64,000 nt of DNA from G020353115 sp964640125 (GCA_964640125.1 CAZXGG010000005.1:20583-84582); one strand, 5' to 3'; shown: positions 26,842 to 36,051, numbered from the stretch's first letter. Notes: generated by a model not told the origin, from the letters alone. Numbers and translations: made by a program.

Positions 26842-27756
26842 ATGTCCATCATTGCAAAATCAGTAACAAAGCGTTTCGGGAAGCAGAAAGCCCTGGATGA
26901 TGTCTCCTTTGATATACAGTCGGGGGAAGTAGTTGGTTTCCTTGGTCCCAATGGTGCTGGTAAATCGACCATGATGAAGATCATCACCGGTTTCCTTCCG
27001 CAGACTTCAGGGCAGGTCCTGGTTAACCAATGGGATGTAATCGAAAAATCGGTTGAAGTCCGCAGGGTAATTGGTTATCTACCCGAAAACACACCCCTCT
27101 ACCCTGAAATGTATGTCAGGGAATACCTGAAGTTTGTTGCCGGTATGTACAGGATGGGAAAACGTACAGACATCCGGATCCGTGAAATGATCGGTATGAC
27201 CGGACTCGAACCGGAACAGCACAAGAAAATCGGTGCCCTGTCGAAAGGATACCGTCAGCGTGTCGGTTTAGCACAAGCACTGATCCATGATCCCGAGGTG
27301 CTGGTCCTGGATGAACCAACCTCCGGCCTCGATCCAAACCAGATCATCGAGATCCGAAACCTGATTTCCGAAGCCGGAAGGGAAAAGACCGTGATGCTCT
27401 CCACCCATATCATGCAGGAGGTGGAAGCCATCTGTGACCGGGTCATCATCATCAACAAAGGGAAAATTGTTGCGGATGACCAAAAAGAAAAAATCCATTC
27501 AATCCTTGCGGAAAACGTTCAGACCATACAGGTCGAATTCAGCGAAGCTCCTGATCAACAGGCACTGGAAAGCCTCGACGGCGTGAACCGGGTTGCCTTT
27601 GTCAGGGAACACATCTGGCTGGTACAAAGCAGTGCAGACCGGGATATCCGGAAAGATATCTTCGATTTTGCCGTCAGGAATAAGTTGACAGTCCTCTCCA
27701 TGCAAAAACAGGAAAAAAAACTGGAAGAACTTTTTCAGGAACTGACCCGAAATTAA
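26842..27756 (+). CDS. gldA: GldA-type ABC transporter ATP-binding protein
   Basis: From ATG 26842 (MSIIAKSVTKRFGKQKALDD) the protein has 304 residues; a TTG 27 bp upstream is less likely and overlaps the probable promoter. Walker A is GPNGAGKST at 35-43, the signature is LSKGYRQRVG and Walker B is VLVLDEPTSGLDP, followed by the H-loop LSTHIMQE and a C-terminal ~85-residue tail. The sequence style is that annotated as GldA, the ATPase of the GldA-GldF-GldG exporter needed for gliding in Flavobacterium. The permease genes gldF and gldG are not next to it, which is common outside Flavobacteria. A general ABC-2 exporter role is the alternative. Confidence 0.82.
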   Translation: MSIIAKSVTKRFGKQKALDDVSFDIQSGEVVGFLGPNGAGKSTMMKIITGFLPQTSGQVLVNQWDVIEKSVEVRRVIGYLPENTPLYPEMYVREYLKFVAGMYRMGKRTDIRIREMIGMTGLEPEQHKKIGALSKGYRQRVGLAQALIHDPEVLVLDEPTSGLDPNQIIEIRNLISEAGREKTVMLSTHIMQEVEAICDRVIIINKGKIVADDQKEKIHSILAENVQTIQVEFSEAPDQQALESLDGVNRVAFVREHIWLVQSSADRDIRKDIFDFAVRNKLTVLSMQKQEKKLEELFQELTRN

Positions 27757-27775
27757 CCATCGGTTTGGACAAAGA

Positions 27776-27807
27776 TTTGGTATCTTTCCAAATTATTGTT
27801 TCATTTG
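27776..27807 (+). promoter_or_regulatory. Promoter of the SAM-II riboswitch-metK transcript
   Basis: TTTG at 27776-27779, a 20-bp spacer and TTCATTTG at 27800-27807 (one mismatch to TAnnTTTG). Transcription would start near 27814, immediately before the aptamer. Confidence 0.6.
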
Positions 27808-27819
27808 CATTTCACAACT

Positions 27820-27873
27820 ATCAGTGGAAAGATTTGACTGATTGCAACCACAGAAAAAAATGCTAAAACAGTA
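27820..27873 (+). promoter_or_regulatory. SAM-II riboswitch upstream of metK
   Basis: The core of the SAM-II class is present in order: P1 stem GTGG (27824-27827) with CCAC (27848-27851), the loop motif GATTTG (27831-27836), TTGCAA (27842-27847) and, after an A-rich linker, GCTAAA (27862-27867). The AAAT before GCTAAA can pair with ATTT of the loop, giving the pseudoknot of this class. SAM-II RNAs bind S-adenosylmethionine and are known mainly in Alphaproteobacteria and some Bacteroidota. Downstream, CAGTCAA (27889-27895) is complementary to TTGACTG (27834-27840) in the aptamer and could form the competing fold. High SAM would be expected to lower metK expression. Confidence 0.8.
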
Positions 27874-27937
27874 TCCGTTTTTGCTTTCCAGTCAATCACC
27901 CGCTAGTCTTTGTTAACATCTTTAATACCAATGAATT

Positions 27938-29278
27938 ATGTCATACTTATTTACTTCTGAATCTGTCTCGGAGGGACATCCTGACAAAGTAGCCGATCAG
28001 ATCTCAGATGCATTGCTGGATGAATTCCTGAAACAGGATCCGGAATCGAAAGTCGCCTGTGAAACAATGGTCACCACCGGTCTGGTGGTTTGCAGCGGTG
28101 AAGTAAGAACCAATGGATGGGTTGATGTGCAGCAGGTTGTCAGGAGGGTAATCAGGGATATCGGGTATACAAAAGCTGCCTATAAGTTTGAGGCTGAATC
28201 GTGCGGAATCATCTCCACCATTCACGAACAATCATCCGATATTACACAGGGAGTTATCCGTGAAAAGGAGGAGGATCAGGGAGCAGGTGACCAGGGAATG
28301 ATGTTCGGGTATGCCAACCGCGATATGGACAACGGGATGCCGCTGCCAATGGAGCTATCCCATATCCTCCTGCAGGAACTTGCGGCCATTCGCAAGGAGG
28401 GTAAGGAGATGACCTACCTCCGGCCCGATTCTAAATCACAGGTTACCATCGAATACGAAGATAACGGCAGACCAAAGTCAATCGATACCATCGTAATATC
28501 CACCCAGCACGACGAGTTTATTAAACCGGCTTCACCCTCTATAACTGATTGCCGGAAAGCACAGGAGGCAATGCAGGCAACGATACGGAAAGACCTGCAG
28601 GAGATCCTGATACCACGGGTTAAGAAAAGCGTTCCTGACCGGATCAAAGTACTGTTCACTAATGGTTACCACTTCCTGGTAAATCCTACCGGGAACTTTG
28701 TGATCGGCGGTCCCCACGGGGACACAGGACTGACCGGTCGAAAGATTGTGGTGGATACCTACGGGGGCATGGCACCACATGGTGGCGGAGCATTTTCAGG
28801 TAAGGATGCCTCGAAAGTCGATCGCTCAGCAGCCTATGCTGCACGACACATTGCCAATAATCTGGTGGCTGCCGGCGTGGCAAATGAAGTGCTGGTCCAA
28901 CTCGCATATGCCATCGGAGTTGCAGAACCAGTTGGTATCTATGTCAATACTTTCGGAAGCTGTAAGATCGGAAAAGTTACCAGTCCGGCCGAGTGCGATG
29001 GAGAGATCGCTACAAAAATTGAGCAGATTTTCGATCTTAGACCTTATGCCATCATCAAACGGTTCGGATTGAAAAATCCTATTTTTGAACGAACAGCCAC
29101 CTACGGACACTTCGGACGCTCCCATTACCGGGAAGAGGTGGAAGTCTCCTATCAGGGAGAAGGTGTCACGGAAAAGGATATCGACGGTGAAACACATTAC
29201 TTCAAGGAAGTCGAATACTTTGCATGGGAAAAATTGGACTATGTCGATCGGATTAAAGAGGCATTTCAAATTACCTGA
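27938..29278 (+). CDS. metK: S-adenosylmethionine synthetase
   Basis: The 446-residue enzyme makes SAM from methionine and ATP. It starts MSYLFTSESVSEGHPDKVADQISDALLD, with His14 of EGHPDK, and has the GAGDQGMMFGYA hexapeptide region and GGGAFSGKD loop, all diagnostic for bacterial MetK. It is longer than the E. coli enzyme (384), with extra segments around the middle (KSQVTIEYEDNGRPKSIDT) and C-terminus as usual in Bacteroidota. It has its own promoter and a SAM-II riboswitch, giving product feedback. Confidence 0.98.
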   Translation: MSYLFTSESVSEGHPDKVADQISDALLDEFLKQDPESKVACETMVTTGLVVCSGEVRTNGWVDVQQVVRRVIRDIGYTKAAYKFEAESCGIISTIHEQSSDITQGVIREKEEDQGAGDQGMMFGYANRDMDNGMPLPMELSHILLQELAAIRKEGKEMTYLRPDSKSQVTIEYEDNGRPKSIDTIVISTQHDEFIKPASPSITDCRKAQEAMQATIRKDLQEILIPRVKKSVPDRIKVLFTNGYHFLVNPTGNFVIGGPHGDTGLTGRKIVVDTYGGMAPHGGGAFSGKDASKVDRSAAYAARHIANNLVAAGVANEVLVQLAYAIGVAEPVGIYVNTFGSCKIGKVTSPAECDGEIATKIEQIFDLRPYAIIKRFGLKNPIFERTATYGHFGRSHYREEVEVSYQGEGVTEKDIDGETHYFKEVEYFAWEKLDYVDRIKEAFQIT

Positions 29279-29388
29279 TGGATTGTTTAACCCAAAAAAG
29301 ACCCATGCTTAAAATTTTGTAAATACCTCGGACTCTTTAACAACAAATAAAATTGAAATTGTAACTTTACATAGTATAAAAAAATGGT

Positions 29389-29919
29389 TTGAAAAGGAAA
29401 CTCACCTCTATAGTACTGTTTTTAATGCTTATTGCACCCGTTATCGGAACATATAGCTGGTTGCAGTACAAAAAGGCTACTGTCCAAAAAGAGGTAAAAA
29501 AACAACTTCTTGCCGGAAAAGACAAAGAGGAGCTGATTTTACTGAAATTTACTAAAAAAGAAGCCGTAACCCAGCTGGATTGGGAGCATTCCAGAGAATT
29601 TGAATACAACAACCTGATGTATGACATTGTTAAAACCGAAACGAAAGGTGATTCAATATTCTACTGGTGCTGGTTGGATTATGAAGAAACACAATTGAAC
29701 CAGCAATTAAAAAATCTTGTAGCACAGATATTAGTAAATGATCAGCAAAACAAAGAGAATCAAAAGCGACTGATAACCTTTTATAAATCCCTGTATCATT
29801 CAAAACAATCCGCATGGCATGCTCTTATTAATCAGACAGAGCCAACCACCGATGTTTATACGAGCAATTGGTTATCCATTTCTTTTCCGCCTCCTGTTCC
29901 CCCTCCCAGGAAAGGTTAA
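29389..29919 (+). CDS. Small membrane-anchored protein upstream of the TonB receptor
   Basis: The 176-residue product starts at a TTG (MKRKLTSIVLFLMLIAPVIGTYSWLQY); the nearby ATG at 29384 is out of frame and meets a stop at once. It has one N-terminal membrane helix and a hydrophilic domain with many charged residues, ending in a proline-rich tail (ISFPPPVPPPRKG). I recognise no domain. Genes like this often precede a TonB-dependent receptor in Bacteroidota, and the next gene is one, 89 bp downstream, so a shared role in metal or heme uptake is possible. A TAACTTTA box at 29362-29369 may be its promoter. Confidence 0.65.
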   Translation: MKRKLTSIVLFLMLIAPVIGTYSWLQYKKATVQKEVKKQLLAGKDKEELILLKFTKKEAVTQLDWEHSREFEYNNLMYDIVKTETKGDSIFYWCWLDYEETQLNQQLKNLVAQILVNDQQNKENQKRLITFYKSLYHSKQSAWHALINQTEPTTDVYTSNWLSISFPPPVPPPRKG

Positions 29920-30008
29920 ACAGATGCAACAGATGAGACAACCTGTCATTTTAGGTGGCAAGTTGAATCTGATTGTTTGCCATTATTTGTTTAACCTTAA
30001 TTTGATTC

Positions 30009-32417
30009 ATGATGAAAAAAATATTCATCGCATGGTTAGTGTTGGGTTTGTCCTGTTTTGCTCATTCCCAGACAATAACCATTAAAGATCACGAAACAGG
30101 CGAGCCGCTTGAACTGGTGACCCTGATGAGTGAAAAACCGAAAGCATTTACTACCACAAATGCCCAGGGACAAGCGGACATTTCAGCATTTAAAGAGGCT
30201 ACAAAAATAGAAATTCGCGCACTGGGTTATAAAACAGCAATAAAAAGTTATGCTGAACTGGTATCTTTATCAATGGAGTTGGAATTGATCCCCACAAATA
30301 TTGGCCTGGATGCCGTTGTGGTCTCTGCAACACGCTGGAATCAAAGATCCAATGACGTCCCCTCCAAAATAATCAATATTTCTCCCAAAGAAATGGCTTT
30401 ACAAAATCCGCAGACAGCGGCTGATCTACTGAGTATTTCAGGGAAAGTATTCATCCAAAAAAGCCAGCAGGGAGGCGGTAGTCCCATGATCAGGGGATTT
30501 GCCACAAACAGGCTTTTGTACACGGTTGACGGAGTGCGCATGAACACTGCAATATTCAGGGGGGGAAATCTGCAAAACGTGATTTCGCTCGATCCCTTTG
30601 CCATTAAGAATACAGAAGTGTTTTTCGGACCCGGATCGGTTATATATAGCAGTGATGCCATCGGTGGGGTAATGAGTTTCGAAACCCTCACACCTCAGTT
30701 GACACTCATCGATAAACCATTGATAACAGGAAGAGCTTTAACCCGCTATTCAACAGCAAACAATGAAAAAACAGGACATTTCGATATTAATCTCGGATGG
30801 GAAAAGTGGGCATTAATTACCAGTATCACGGCAACCGATTATGACGATTTGCGGATGGGAAGTCACGGACCGGATGAATACCTTCGCCCATTCTATGTGC
30901 AAAGAATTGACAGTGTAGATGTGGTTGTCACGAATGATGATCCGAAGGTACAGGTCCCGTCCGGTTACTCGCAGGTCAATATTATGCAGAAAGTACATTT
31001 TAAACCCAATGAAAATTGGGATTTTCAATATGGTTTCCACTATTCTGAAACGTCCGATTATTCACGATACGATAGACACGTGCGGTTAAGAAACGGTCTG
31101 CCCCGCTATGGCGAATGGTATTACGGTCCCCAAAAATGGATGATGAACAACCTGCACATTACCCATGTCGGAAACAATGCCATCTATGATCAAATAACAC
31201 TTCGTCTGGCACACCAGTTCTTTGAAGAAAGCCGCATTAGCCGTAACTTGAACAAACCCGACAGGGAAATTCGCATTGAGAAAGTAAATGCCTCTTCTGC
31301 CAACCTTGATTTTTTGAAGTCCATCGGTTCTAAGAATAAGCTATTCTATGGGCTGGAAGTAGTATTGGATGATGTTAATTCAAAAGGAATAAATGAGGAC
31401 ATCTCAACCGGAATAAGTGTACCCGGAGCCACCCGTTACCCGCAATCAATATGGGTTTCTTATGGAGCATACCTTACGGACCAGTTTAAAGTTACAGAGA
31501 AGTTGCTTTTACAGGCCGGTATTCGGTATAATCATTTTCAAATTGAAGCGGAATTTGACACTACTTTTTACCCATTTCCGTTCACCACAGCAACACTGGA
31601 AAACGGTGCATTAGCGGGAAGTTTTAGTTTTGTGTTCCGCCCAACGGATAAGTGGGTGATCAATACCAACATCTCAACAGCATTTCGCTCACCCAATGTG
31701 GATGATATTGGGAAAGTGTTTGATTCTGAACCAGGATCTGTAACGATCCCCAATCCAGACCTTGAACCGGAATATGCCTACAATCTGGACTTAGGAATGA
31801 CCAGGGTATTTAGTGATGCAGTAAAAATTGATCTTACCCTCTACTACACGATTCTCCAAAATGCACTGGTAAGGCGTGATTATACACTCAACGGCCTGGA
31901 CAGTATAATGTATGACGGTATATTGAGTCAGGTACAAGCTATACAAAATGCTGCCGCCGCCCATGTATTTGGAGTGCAGGCAGGCATGGAAGTTAAGTTT
32001 CCGTTAGGATTCGGATTCTCTACAGACTTCAATTACCAGGCAGGTGAAGAAGAACTGGATGACGGCACGACCAGCCCTTCCCGTCATGCCCCACCCTGGT
32101 TCGGCGTGTCAAGACTGACATATTCTGCCAATAGATTGAACTTGCAGTTATATGCAGAGTATAGCGGCGAACGAAAATTTAAGGACATGCCGGAAGAAGA
32201 AAAAGGGAAAACAGAAATATATGCAGTAGATGCAAACGGAAATCCTTATTCTCCGTCATGGTATACACTCAATTTTAAGGCTTCCTACCCTTTTGCTGAG
32301 AATTTTACACTTAGTGCCGGATTGGAAAACCTGACAGATCAGAGATACCGACCCTATAGTTCAGGTATAGTTTCCCCGGGGAGGAACTTTGTCCTTTCCC
32401 TGAGAGTGAATTTCTGA
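30009..32417 (+). CDS. TonB-dependent receptor, heme/hemoglobin-type
   Basis: The 802-residue outer-membrane protein has a signal peptide (MMKKIFIAWLVLGLSCFAHSQ), a carboxypeptidase-regulatory-like domain (about 22-100, TITIKDHETGEPLELVTL), a plug domain (about 105-220) and a 22-strand barrel ending in LSLRVNF. The plug has GSPMIRGFATNRLLYTVDGVRMNTAIFRGG and LQNVISLDPFAIKNTEVFFGPGSV, which is the pattern of the hemoglobin/transferrin/lactoferrin receptor group. It probably takes up heme or an iron complex using TonB energy. No hemophore or heme ABC genes are in the window, so the ligand remains inferred. Confidence 0.9.
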   Translation: MMKKIFIAWLVLGLSCFAHSQTITIKDHETGEPLELVTLMSEKPKAFTTTNAQGQADISAFKEATKIEIRALGYKTAIKSYAELVSLSMELELIPTNIGLDAVVVSATRWNQRSNDVPSKIINISPKEMALQNPQTAADLLSISGKVFIQKSQQGGGSPMIRGFATNRLLYTVDGVRMNTAIFRGGNLQNVISLDPFAIKNTEVFFGPGSVIYSSDAIGGVMSFETLTPQLTLIDKPLITGRALTRYSTANNEKTGHFDINLGWEKWALITSITATDYDDLRMGSHGPDEYLRPFYVQRIDSVDVVVTNDDPKVQVPSGYSQVNIMQKVHFKPNENWDFQYGFHYSETSDYSRYDRHVRLRNGLPRYGEWYYGPQKWMMNNLHITHVGNNAIYDQITLRLAHQFFEESRISRNLNKPDREIRIEKVNASSANLDFLKSIGSKNKLFYGLEVVLDDVNSKGINEDISTGISVPGATRYPQSIWVSYGAYLTDQFKVTEKLLLQAGIRYNHFQIEAEFDTTFYPFPFTTATLENGALAGSFSFVFRPTDKWVINTNISTAFRSPNVDDIGKVFDSEPGSVTIPNPDLEPEYAYNLDLGMTRVFSDAVKIDLTLYYTILQNALVRRDYTLNGLDSIMYDGILSQVQAIQNAAAAHVFGVQAGMEVKFPLGFGFSTDFNYQAGEEELDDGTTSPSRHAPPWFGVSRLTYSANRLNLQLYAEYSGERKFKDMPEEEKGKTEIYAVDANGNPYSPSWYTLNFKASYPFAENFTLSAGLENLTDQRYRPYSSGIVSPGRNFVLSLRVNF

Positions 32418-32429
32418 TTTAACGTATTA

Positions 32430-32462
32430 TTTGATTGATGCATGATTTATTGACTAATTTTG
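32430..32462 (+). promoter_or_regulatory. Promoter of the upxY-like gene
   Basis: TTTG at 32430-32433, a 21-bp spacer and TAATTTTG at 32455-32462 form a full Bacteroidota-type promoter, 22 bp before the ATG at 32485. Confidence 0.62.
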
Positions 32463-32484
32463 ACAGCGAACAAATCAATCTGTG

Positions 32485-32997
32485 ATGCTTCCATCCCGTG
32501 AAAAAAAGTGGTATGCACTCTACACTAAATCCCGTACTGAGAAAAAGGTGTATCAATTGCTTAGGGAAAAAAGGATCGAGGCTTACCTTCCCCTGCTGAA
32601 AACCCTGAAACGGTGGAGTGACCGGAAAAAATGGGTGGAAGAACCACTCTTTCGTTCCTATATTTTTATCAGGATCTCGGAAAGGGAACGGCTGGATGCG
32701 ATACGGACCGATGGTGTTGTACGCATGATCACCTTTCAGGGAAGACCCGTATCGATCCCCGATAAGCAGATTGAAGCCGTTCGCGCTTACATTAACGAAG
32801 GGGAAGACCGGGTGGAAAAGGAAGTTCAGTTCGAACGAGGCAACCGCGTGGAAGTGACACGCGGCACATTGCAGGGACTGCAAGGAATCATGGTTGAAAC
32901 CAAAGGGAAAAAACGCGTCATGGTGGAGATTGAAGGGATTGGTGAGAAGATTATGCTCAACATCCCAAAATCTTCACTGAAAAGTATCCAACCATAA
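32485..32997 (+). CDS. UpxY/NusG-family transcription antiterminator
   Basis: From ATG 32485 the 170-residue protein begins MLPSREKKWYALYTKSRTEKKVYQLLREKRIEAYLP, the NGN domain of specialised NusG paralogues, and has a C-terminal KOW segment (RGNRVEVTRGTLQGLQGIMVE). Such UpxY/RfaH-like proteins load on RNA polymerase early in capsule or exopolysaccharide operons and allow transcription through the long operon. Here it stands before an APS kinase, a sugar transferase and a Wzi-like gene, in keeping with that job. A GTG just upstream (32482) would add only one residue. Confidence 0.9.
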   Translation: MLPSREKKWYALYTKSRTEKKVYQLLREKRIEAYLPLLKTLKRWSDRKKWVEEPLFRSYIFIRISERERLDAIRTDGVVRMITFQGRPVSIPDKQIEAVRAYINEGEDRVEKEVQFERGNRVEVTRGTLQGLQGIMVETKGKKRVMVEIEGIGEKIMLNIPKSSLKSIQP

Positions 32998-33085
32998 TAA
33001 TCAACCTATTTAACCGGAAAGAGAAAACTCTTTATTAATTTTGTCAATTCGTTTTTTTGATATTATGCCATTAATCCCTGAATAG

Positions 33086-33799
33086 ATGTTTCACGAATCA
33101 AATAACCGATCGATCCTGAAAACCATCTCCTGGCGTTTCTGGGCAACCATCACCACCGCTGCCCTGGTACTTGCCTTTACCGGACACCTTAAAATTGCAC
33201 TGGTAATCGGTGGAATAGAGGTCATACTAAAAATCGTTCTCTACTATTTCCATGAGCGGGTCTGGAATAAAATATCCTATGGGAAAAAAGAGATCAAACC
33301 AAGTGTTATCTGGTTTACCGGCCTTTCCGGTGCCGGTAAAAGCACCATCTCAGAAGCAGTCTATGAGCGGCTCAAAAAGAAAGGCCTGAAAATCGAACAC
33401 CTGGATGGTGATGCCGTCCGCAGCATCTTCCCCATGACCGGATTTTCAAAAGAAGAGCGGAACAGGCACATCAAACGCGTTGGATTCCTGGCAAGCTTGC
33501 TGGAGAAAAATGGCGTGTTCGTTATCGCCTCCTTTATCTCTCCTTACAAGGAATCAAGGGATTTTGTCCGTAACCTCTGCTCAAACTTCCGCGAAGTGTA
33601 TGTCTCCACACCACTGACAGAATGCGAACGAAGGGATTCAAAAGGATTGTATGCCAAAGCACGGAAAGGAGAGATCAAACAGTTTACCGGTATAGACGAT
33701 CCCTATGAAGTTCCCCAAAACCCTGAAATCACTGTCGATACCTCAAACCAATCCGTTAGTGAAAGCATCGACTATGTCATGAAAGAACTGGGATTCTAA
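33086..33799 (+). CDS. DUF2061-APS kinase fusion
   Basis: The 237-residue protein has an N-terminal DUF2061 membrane domain (about 8-62, SILKTISWRFWATITTAALVLAFTG) followed by a complete APS kinase. The P-loop is GLSGAGKST at 79-87, with LDGDAVRSIF, the RNRHIKRVGFLASLL lid region and ECERRDSKGLYAKARKGEIKQFTG. CysC-type kinases turn adenylylsulfate into PAPS, the sulfate donor. The fusion ties the enzyme to the inner membrane. ATP sulfurylase genes cysD/cysN are not in the window. Placement in a polysaccharide locus suggests PAPS for polysaccharide sulfation, which is inference; ordinary sulfate assimilation is the alternative. Confidence 0.88.
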   Translation: MFHESNNRSILKTISWRFWATITTAALVLAFTGHLKIALVIGGIEVILKIVLYYFHERVWNKISYGKKEIKPSVIWFTGLSGAGKSTISEAVYERLKKKGLKIEHLDGDAVRSIFPMTGFSKEERNRHIKRVGFLASLLEKNGVFVIASFISPYKESRDFVRNLCSNFREVYVSTPLTECERRDSKGLYAKARKGEIKQFTGIDDPYEVPQNPEITVDTSNQSVSESIDYVMKELGF

Positions 33800-34181
33800 T
33801 AAAACTAAACGAACACAAATTGAGACGAAGAGACTTTTGGAGGGGGTGACAGTGACTTTGCGATGAAGAGACTGAGGGACGAAGGGAAAAAAGAAAAATG
33901 AAAGGTGAGAAGTGAGTAGTGAGAGGATTTCGAATTCTCAATCCAACCCCAACTCCTTCTTGCTATATCTAACGTCATCATATGACCATTGCCTTGCCTG
34001 CCCTCCTACACTGCAGGAGCAGTTCCGGCGGGGAGCCCGGCAGGCAGGTTTGACTATCGCATGACCACTTTCCGATTGTTTTGCAACCATCCTGAAGGAA
34101 AATCAGTCCTTTTTAATACCCTGTAAAAGGATTACATTATCCCACAGGATTATTAAATTTGTTACTACCTAAAAAACCAAG
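33800..34181. other. 382-bp intergenic region
   Basis: Contains purine-rich low-complexity sequence (about 33820-33930), one GC-rich hairpin (33996-34047) and, near its end, a TAAATTTG box (34154-34161) that may be the -7 element of the sugar transferase promoter. I see no gene. Confidence 0.5.
33996..34047. repeat. GC-rich palindromic element
   Basis: TGCCTGCC (33996-34003) and GGCAGGCA (34040-34047) form an 8-bp perfect stem with a 36-base GC-rich interior. It resembles the CTGCCGGCAG palindrome at 45296-45305 in core sequence (CTGCC/GGCAG). Confidence 0.5.
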
Positions 34182-35729
34182 GTGTTGAAGAAAGGGCTGA
34201 TTTTTTTTATCATCGATCTGCTGCTGGTCACCTTTTCCTTCCTGCTAATTACCTGGATAAGGCCGGGGAGTGTGGGTAGTTATTTTTCCCGGTATTACCT
34301 CTCCTTTTTTATTTTTATTGTGATCTGGATTGGATCATCTATCCCTTTTAAAAAATACGCTCCACTAAGAAATCCCACCTTTAAAAACGTTATTCTGCCA
34401 ATCGTAATCAGCAACCTGGTTGCTCTTGGTACGATCAGCGTATTAATGTATTTCTTACGGACTACCTACTACTCCCGTGCAATCGTTTTAGGGACAATAT
34501 TGTTGGCCAGTTTTTTTGAATTCCTTTTCAGCAGCCTCTATTTCTTCCTTAAAATCGCCATTGAATATCAGAACCCGCCGGATAATGAATACCTGGCTCT
34601 CAGGGCACAACAGTTAAACGGAAATTCCAATCATGCTGATATTTTTTCAGCAATGCCTGAAAACGGAAAAGCAATTGAATTATCCGGGGAACTCAGAAAA
34701 CCCATCATTGATGAGTGCGGAGAGGAAGGGTTATCTTTTATCTTGAAAAACAATTGTTGCGAATCGGAGGAAACGCTGCTTGTAGCGACTACCACATCAT
34801 TTAATATTGCAACACAACCCGATAACCGGTACCGGGCCATCATCAACCTGAAGCGGAGCAACGATATCGCTTACCTGAACCGGTTCTTCGAAGCGGTAAA
34901 TTCCAAAATTCCTAAAAACGGAACCTTCATCGGATGTGTGGAAACAAAAAACCTAAGGAAGCAACGTATCTTTAAAAAATACCCCTTTCTCCTGAATTAT
35001 TTTTACTATTACTTTTTGGATTTTCCGGTAAAACGCCTGATGCCGAAATTTAAAATCACATCGGGTTTGTATCATTTCCTTACCCGTGGCCAGAACCGGG
35101 TGATTACCCGTGCCGAAACGCTCGGGCGGCTTATTTCCTGTGGATTTGATATCGTCAATGAAGCATACATCGATTCCCTGTTCTATTTTGCAGTAAAAAA
35201 AGTCGGGGGACCCTCCTATGACCCCAACCCTACCTACGGTCCATTGGTCAGACTGAAACGGATTGGTAAAGGGGGTAAGGTTATCAAAGTACTTAAAATG
35301 AGGACTATGCACCCATATGCCGAATACCTTCAGGATTACATGTATAAGATGCATAACCTGACCGAGGGAGGTAAATTCGATTTTGACTTCAGGGTGTCAA
35401 CACAGGGAAAAATCATGAGAAAACTCTGGATTGATGAACTTCCAATGCTGTTCAACTGGTTTAAAGGTGACCTGAAACTGGTTGGAGTGCGGCCCATCAG
35501 TGAGCATTATTTCAACCTGTATGATAAAGAGGTCCGTGAAAAGAGAACAAAATACAAACCCGGTCTCATACCTCCTTTCTATGCCGACCTGCCAAAAAGC
35601 CTCGGGGAGATACAGGAATCGGAAATGCGTTACCTTGAAGCGTATGAAGAAAAACCGTTTAGAACCGACTGGAGATATTTCTGGAAGGCAATGTATAATA
35701 TTGTGATAAAGAGAGCAAGGAGCCAATAA
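34182..35729 (+). CDS. Polyprenyl-phosphate sugar-1-phosphate transferase
   Basis: The 515-residue protein starts at a TTG (MLKKGLIFFIIDLLLVTFSF) and has about four N-terminal membrane helices (1-130), a middle soluble part, and a C-terminal bacterial sugar transferase domain (about 350-515). The domain has KVIKVLKMRTMHPYAE, IMRKLWIDELPMLFNWFKGDLKLVGVRP and YKPGLIPP, which are the marks of WbaP/WcaJ-type enzymes that load the first sugar-1-phosphate of a polysaccharide repeat onto undecaprenyl phosphate. The usual acidic turn before the DELP motif reads DFDFRVSTQG, somewhat diverged. It is the initiating enzyme expected in the UpxY-led locus. Confidence 0.85.
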   Translation: MLKKGLIFFIIDLLLVTFSFLLITWIRPGSVGSYFSRYYLSFFIFIVIWIGSSIPFKKYAPLRNPTFKNVILPIVISNLVALGTISVLMYFLRTTYYSRAIVLGTILLASFFEFLFSSLYFFLKIAIEYQNPPDNEYLALRAQQLNGNSNHADIFSAMPENGKAIELSGELRKPIIDECGEEGLSFILKNNCCESEETLLVATTTSFNIATQPDNRYRAIINLKRSNDIAYLNRFFEAVNSKIPKNGTFIGCVETKNLRKQRIFKKYPFLLNYFYYYFLDFPVKRLMPKFKITSGLYHFLTRGQNRVITRAETLGRLISCGFDIVNEAYIDSLFYFAVKKVGGPSYDPNPTYGPLVRLKRIGKGGKVIKVLKMRTMHPYAEYLQDYMYKMHNLTEGGKFDFDFRVSTQGKIMRKLWIDELPMLFNWFKGDLKLVGVRPISEHYFNLYDKEVREKRTKYKPGLIPPFYADLPKSLGEIQESEMRYLEAYEEKPFRTDWRYFWKAMYNIVIKRARSQ

Positions 35730-36051
35730 AAAAGCGATTTAACAGAAGTAAACGGGCATAAACAAAACCGTTAATCGGTGGTCGGTAACGAATCCCGTTT
35801 CGTGGTTCGTTGTTCGGAGAACGATTTTATCTCAATTTTTTTTGAAACATTAGTGTTATGGTTTATACCGCAAACGATTGACGAAAACCGTTCAACGATA
35901 CGGGTTTCTTAACCGTTAAACGATAAACGTCCTTTGAATAATAATTTTTGTATGATTAAAATTCAAGATGAGTGTAATCGGTAATTGTGATTGTTTTATA
36001 TTCCTTTGTTACCTTTGTTGTTATGCTGATCTGCCTTGTGGCTAAAATCGT
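35730..36051. other. 322-bp intergenic region
   Basis: The first 200 bp are rich in AACGAT/AACCGTT-type words (for example at 35768-35775, 35885-35905 and 35915-35930) that look like decayed short repeats. The end holds the promoter at 35985-36017. No gene is seen. Confidence 0.5.
35985..36017 (+). promoter_or_regulatory. Promoter of the Wzi-like gene
   Basis: TTG at 35985-35987, a 22-bp spacer and TACCTTTG at 36010-36017, an exact TAnnTTTG, 34 bp before the ATG. Confidence 0.55.

Noticed and set aside
32419..32883. 154-codon frame opposite the upxY-like gene
   Set aside because: The forward frame is a clear NusG-type protein; the reverse frame has no family features.
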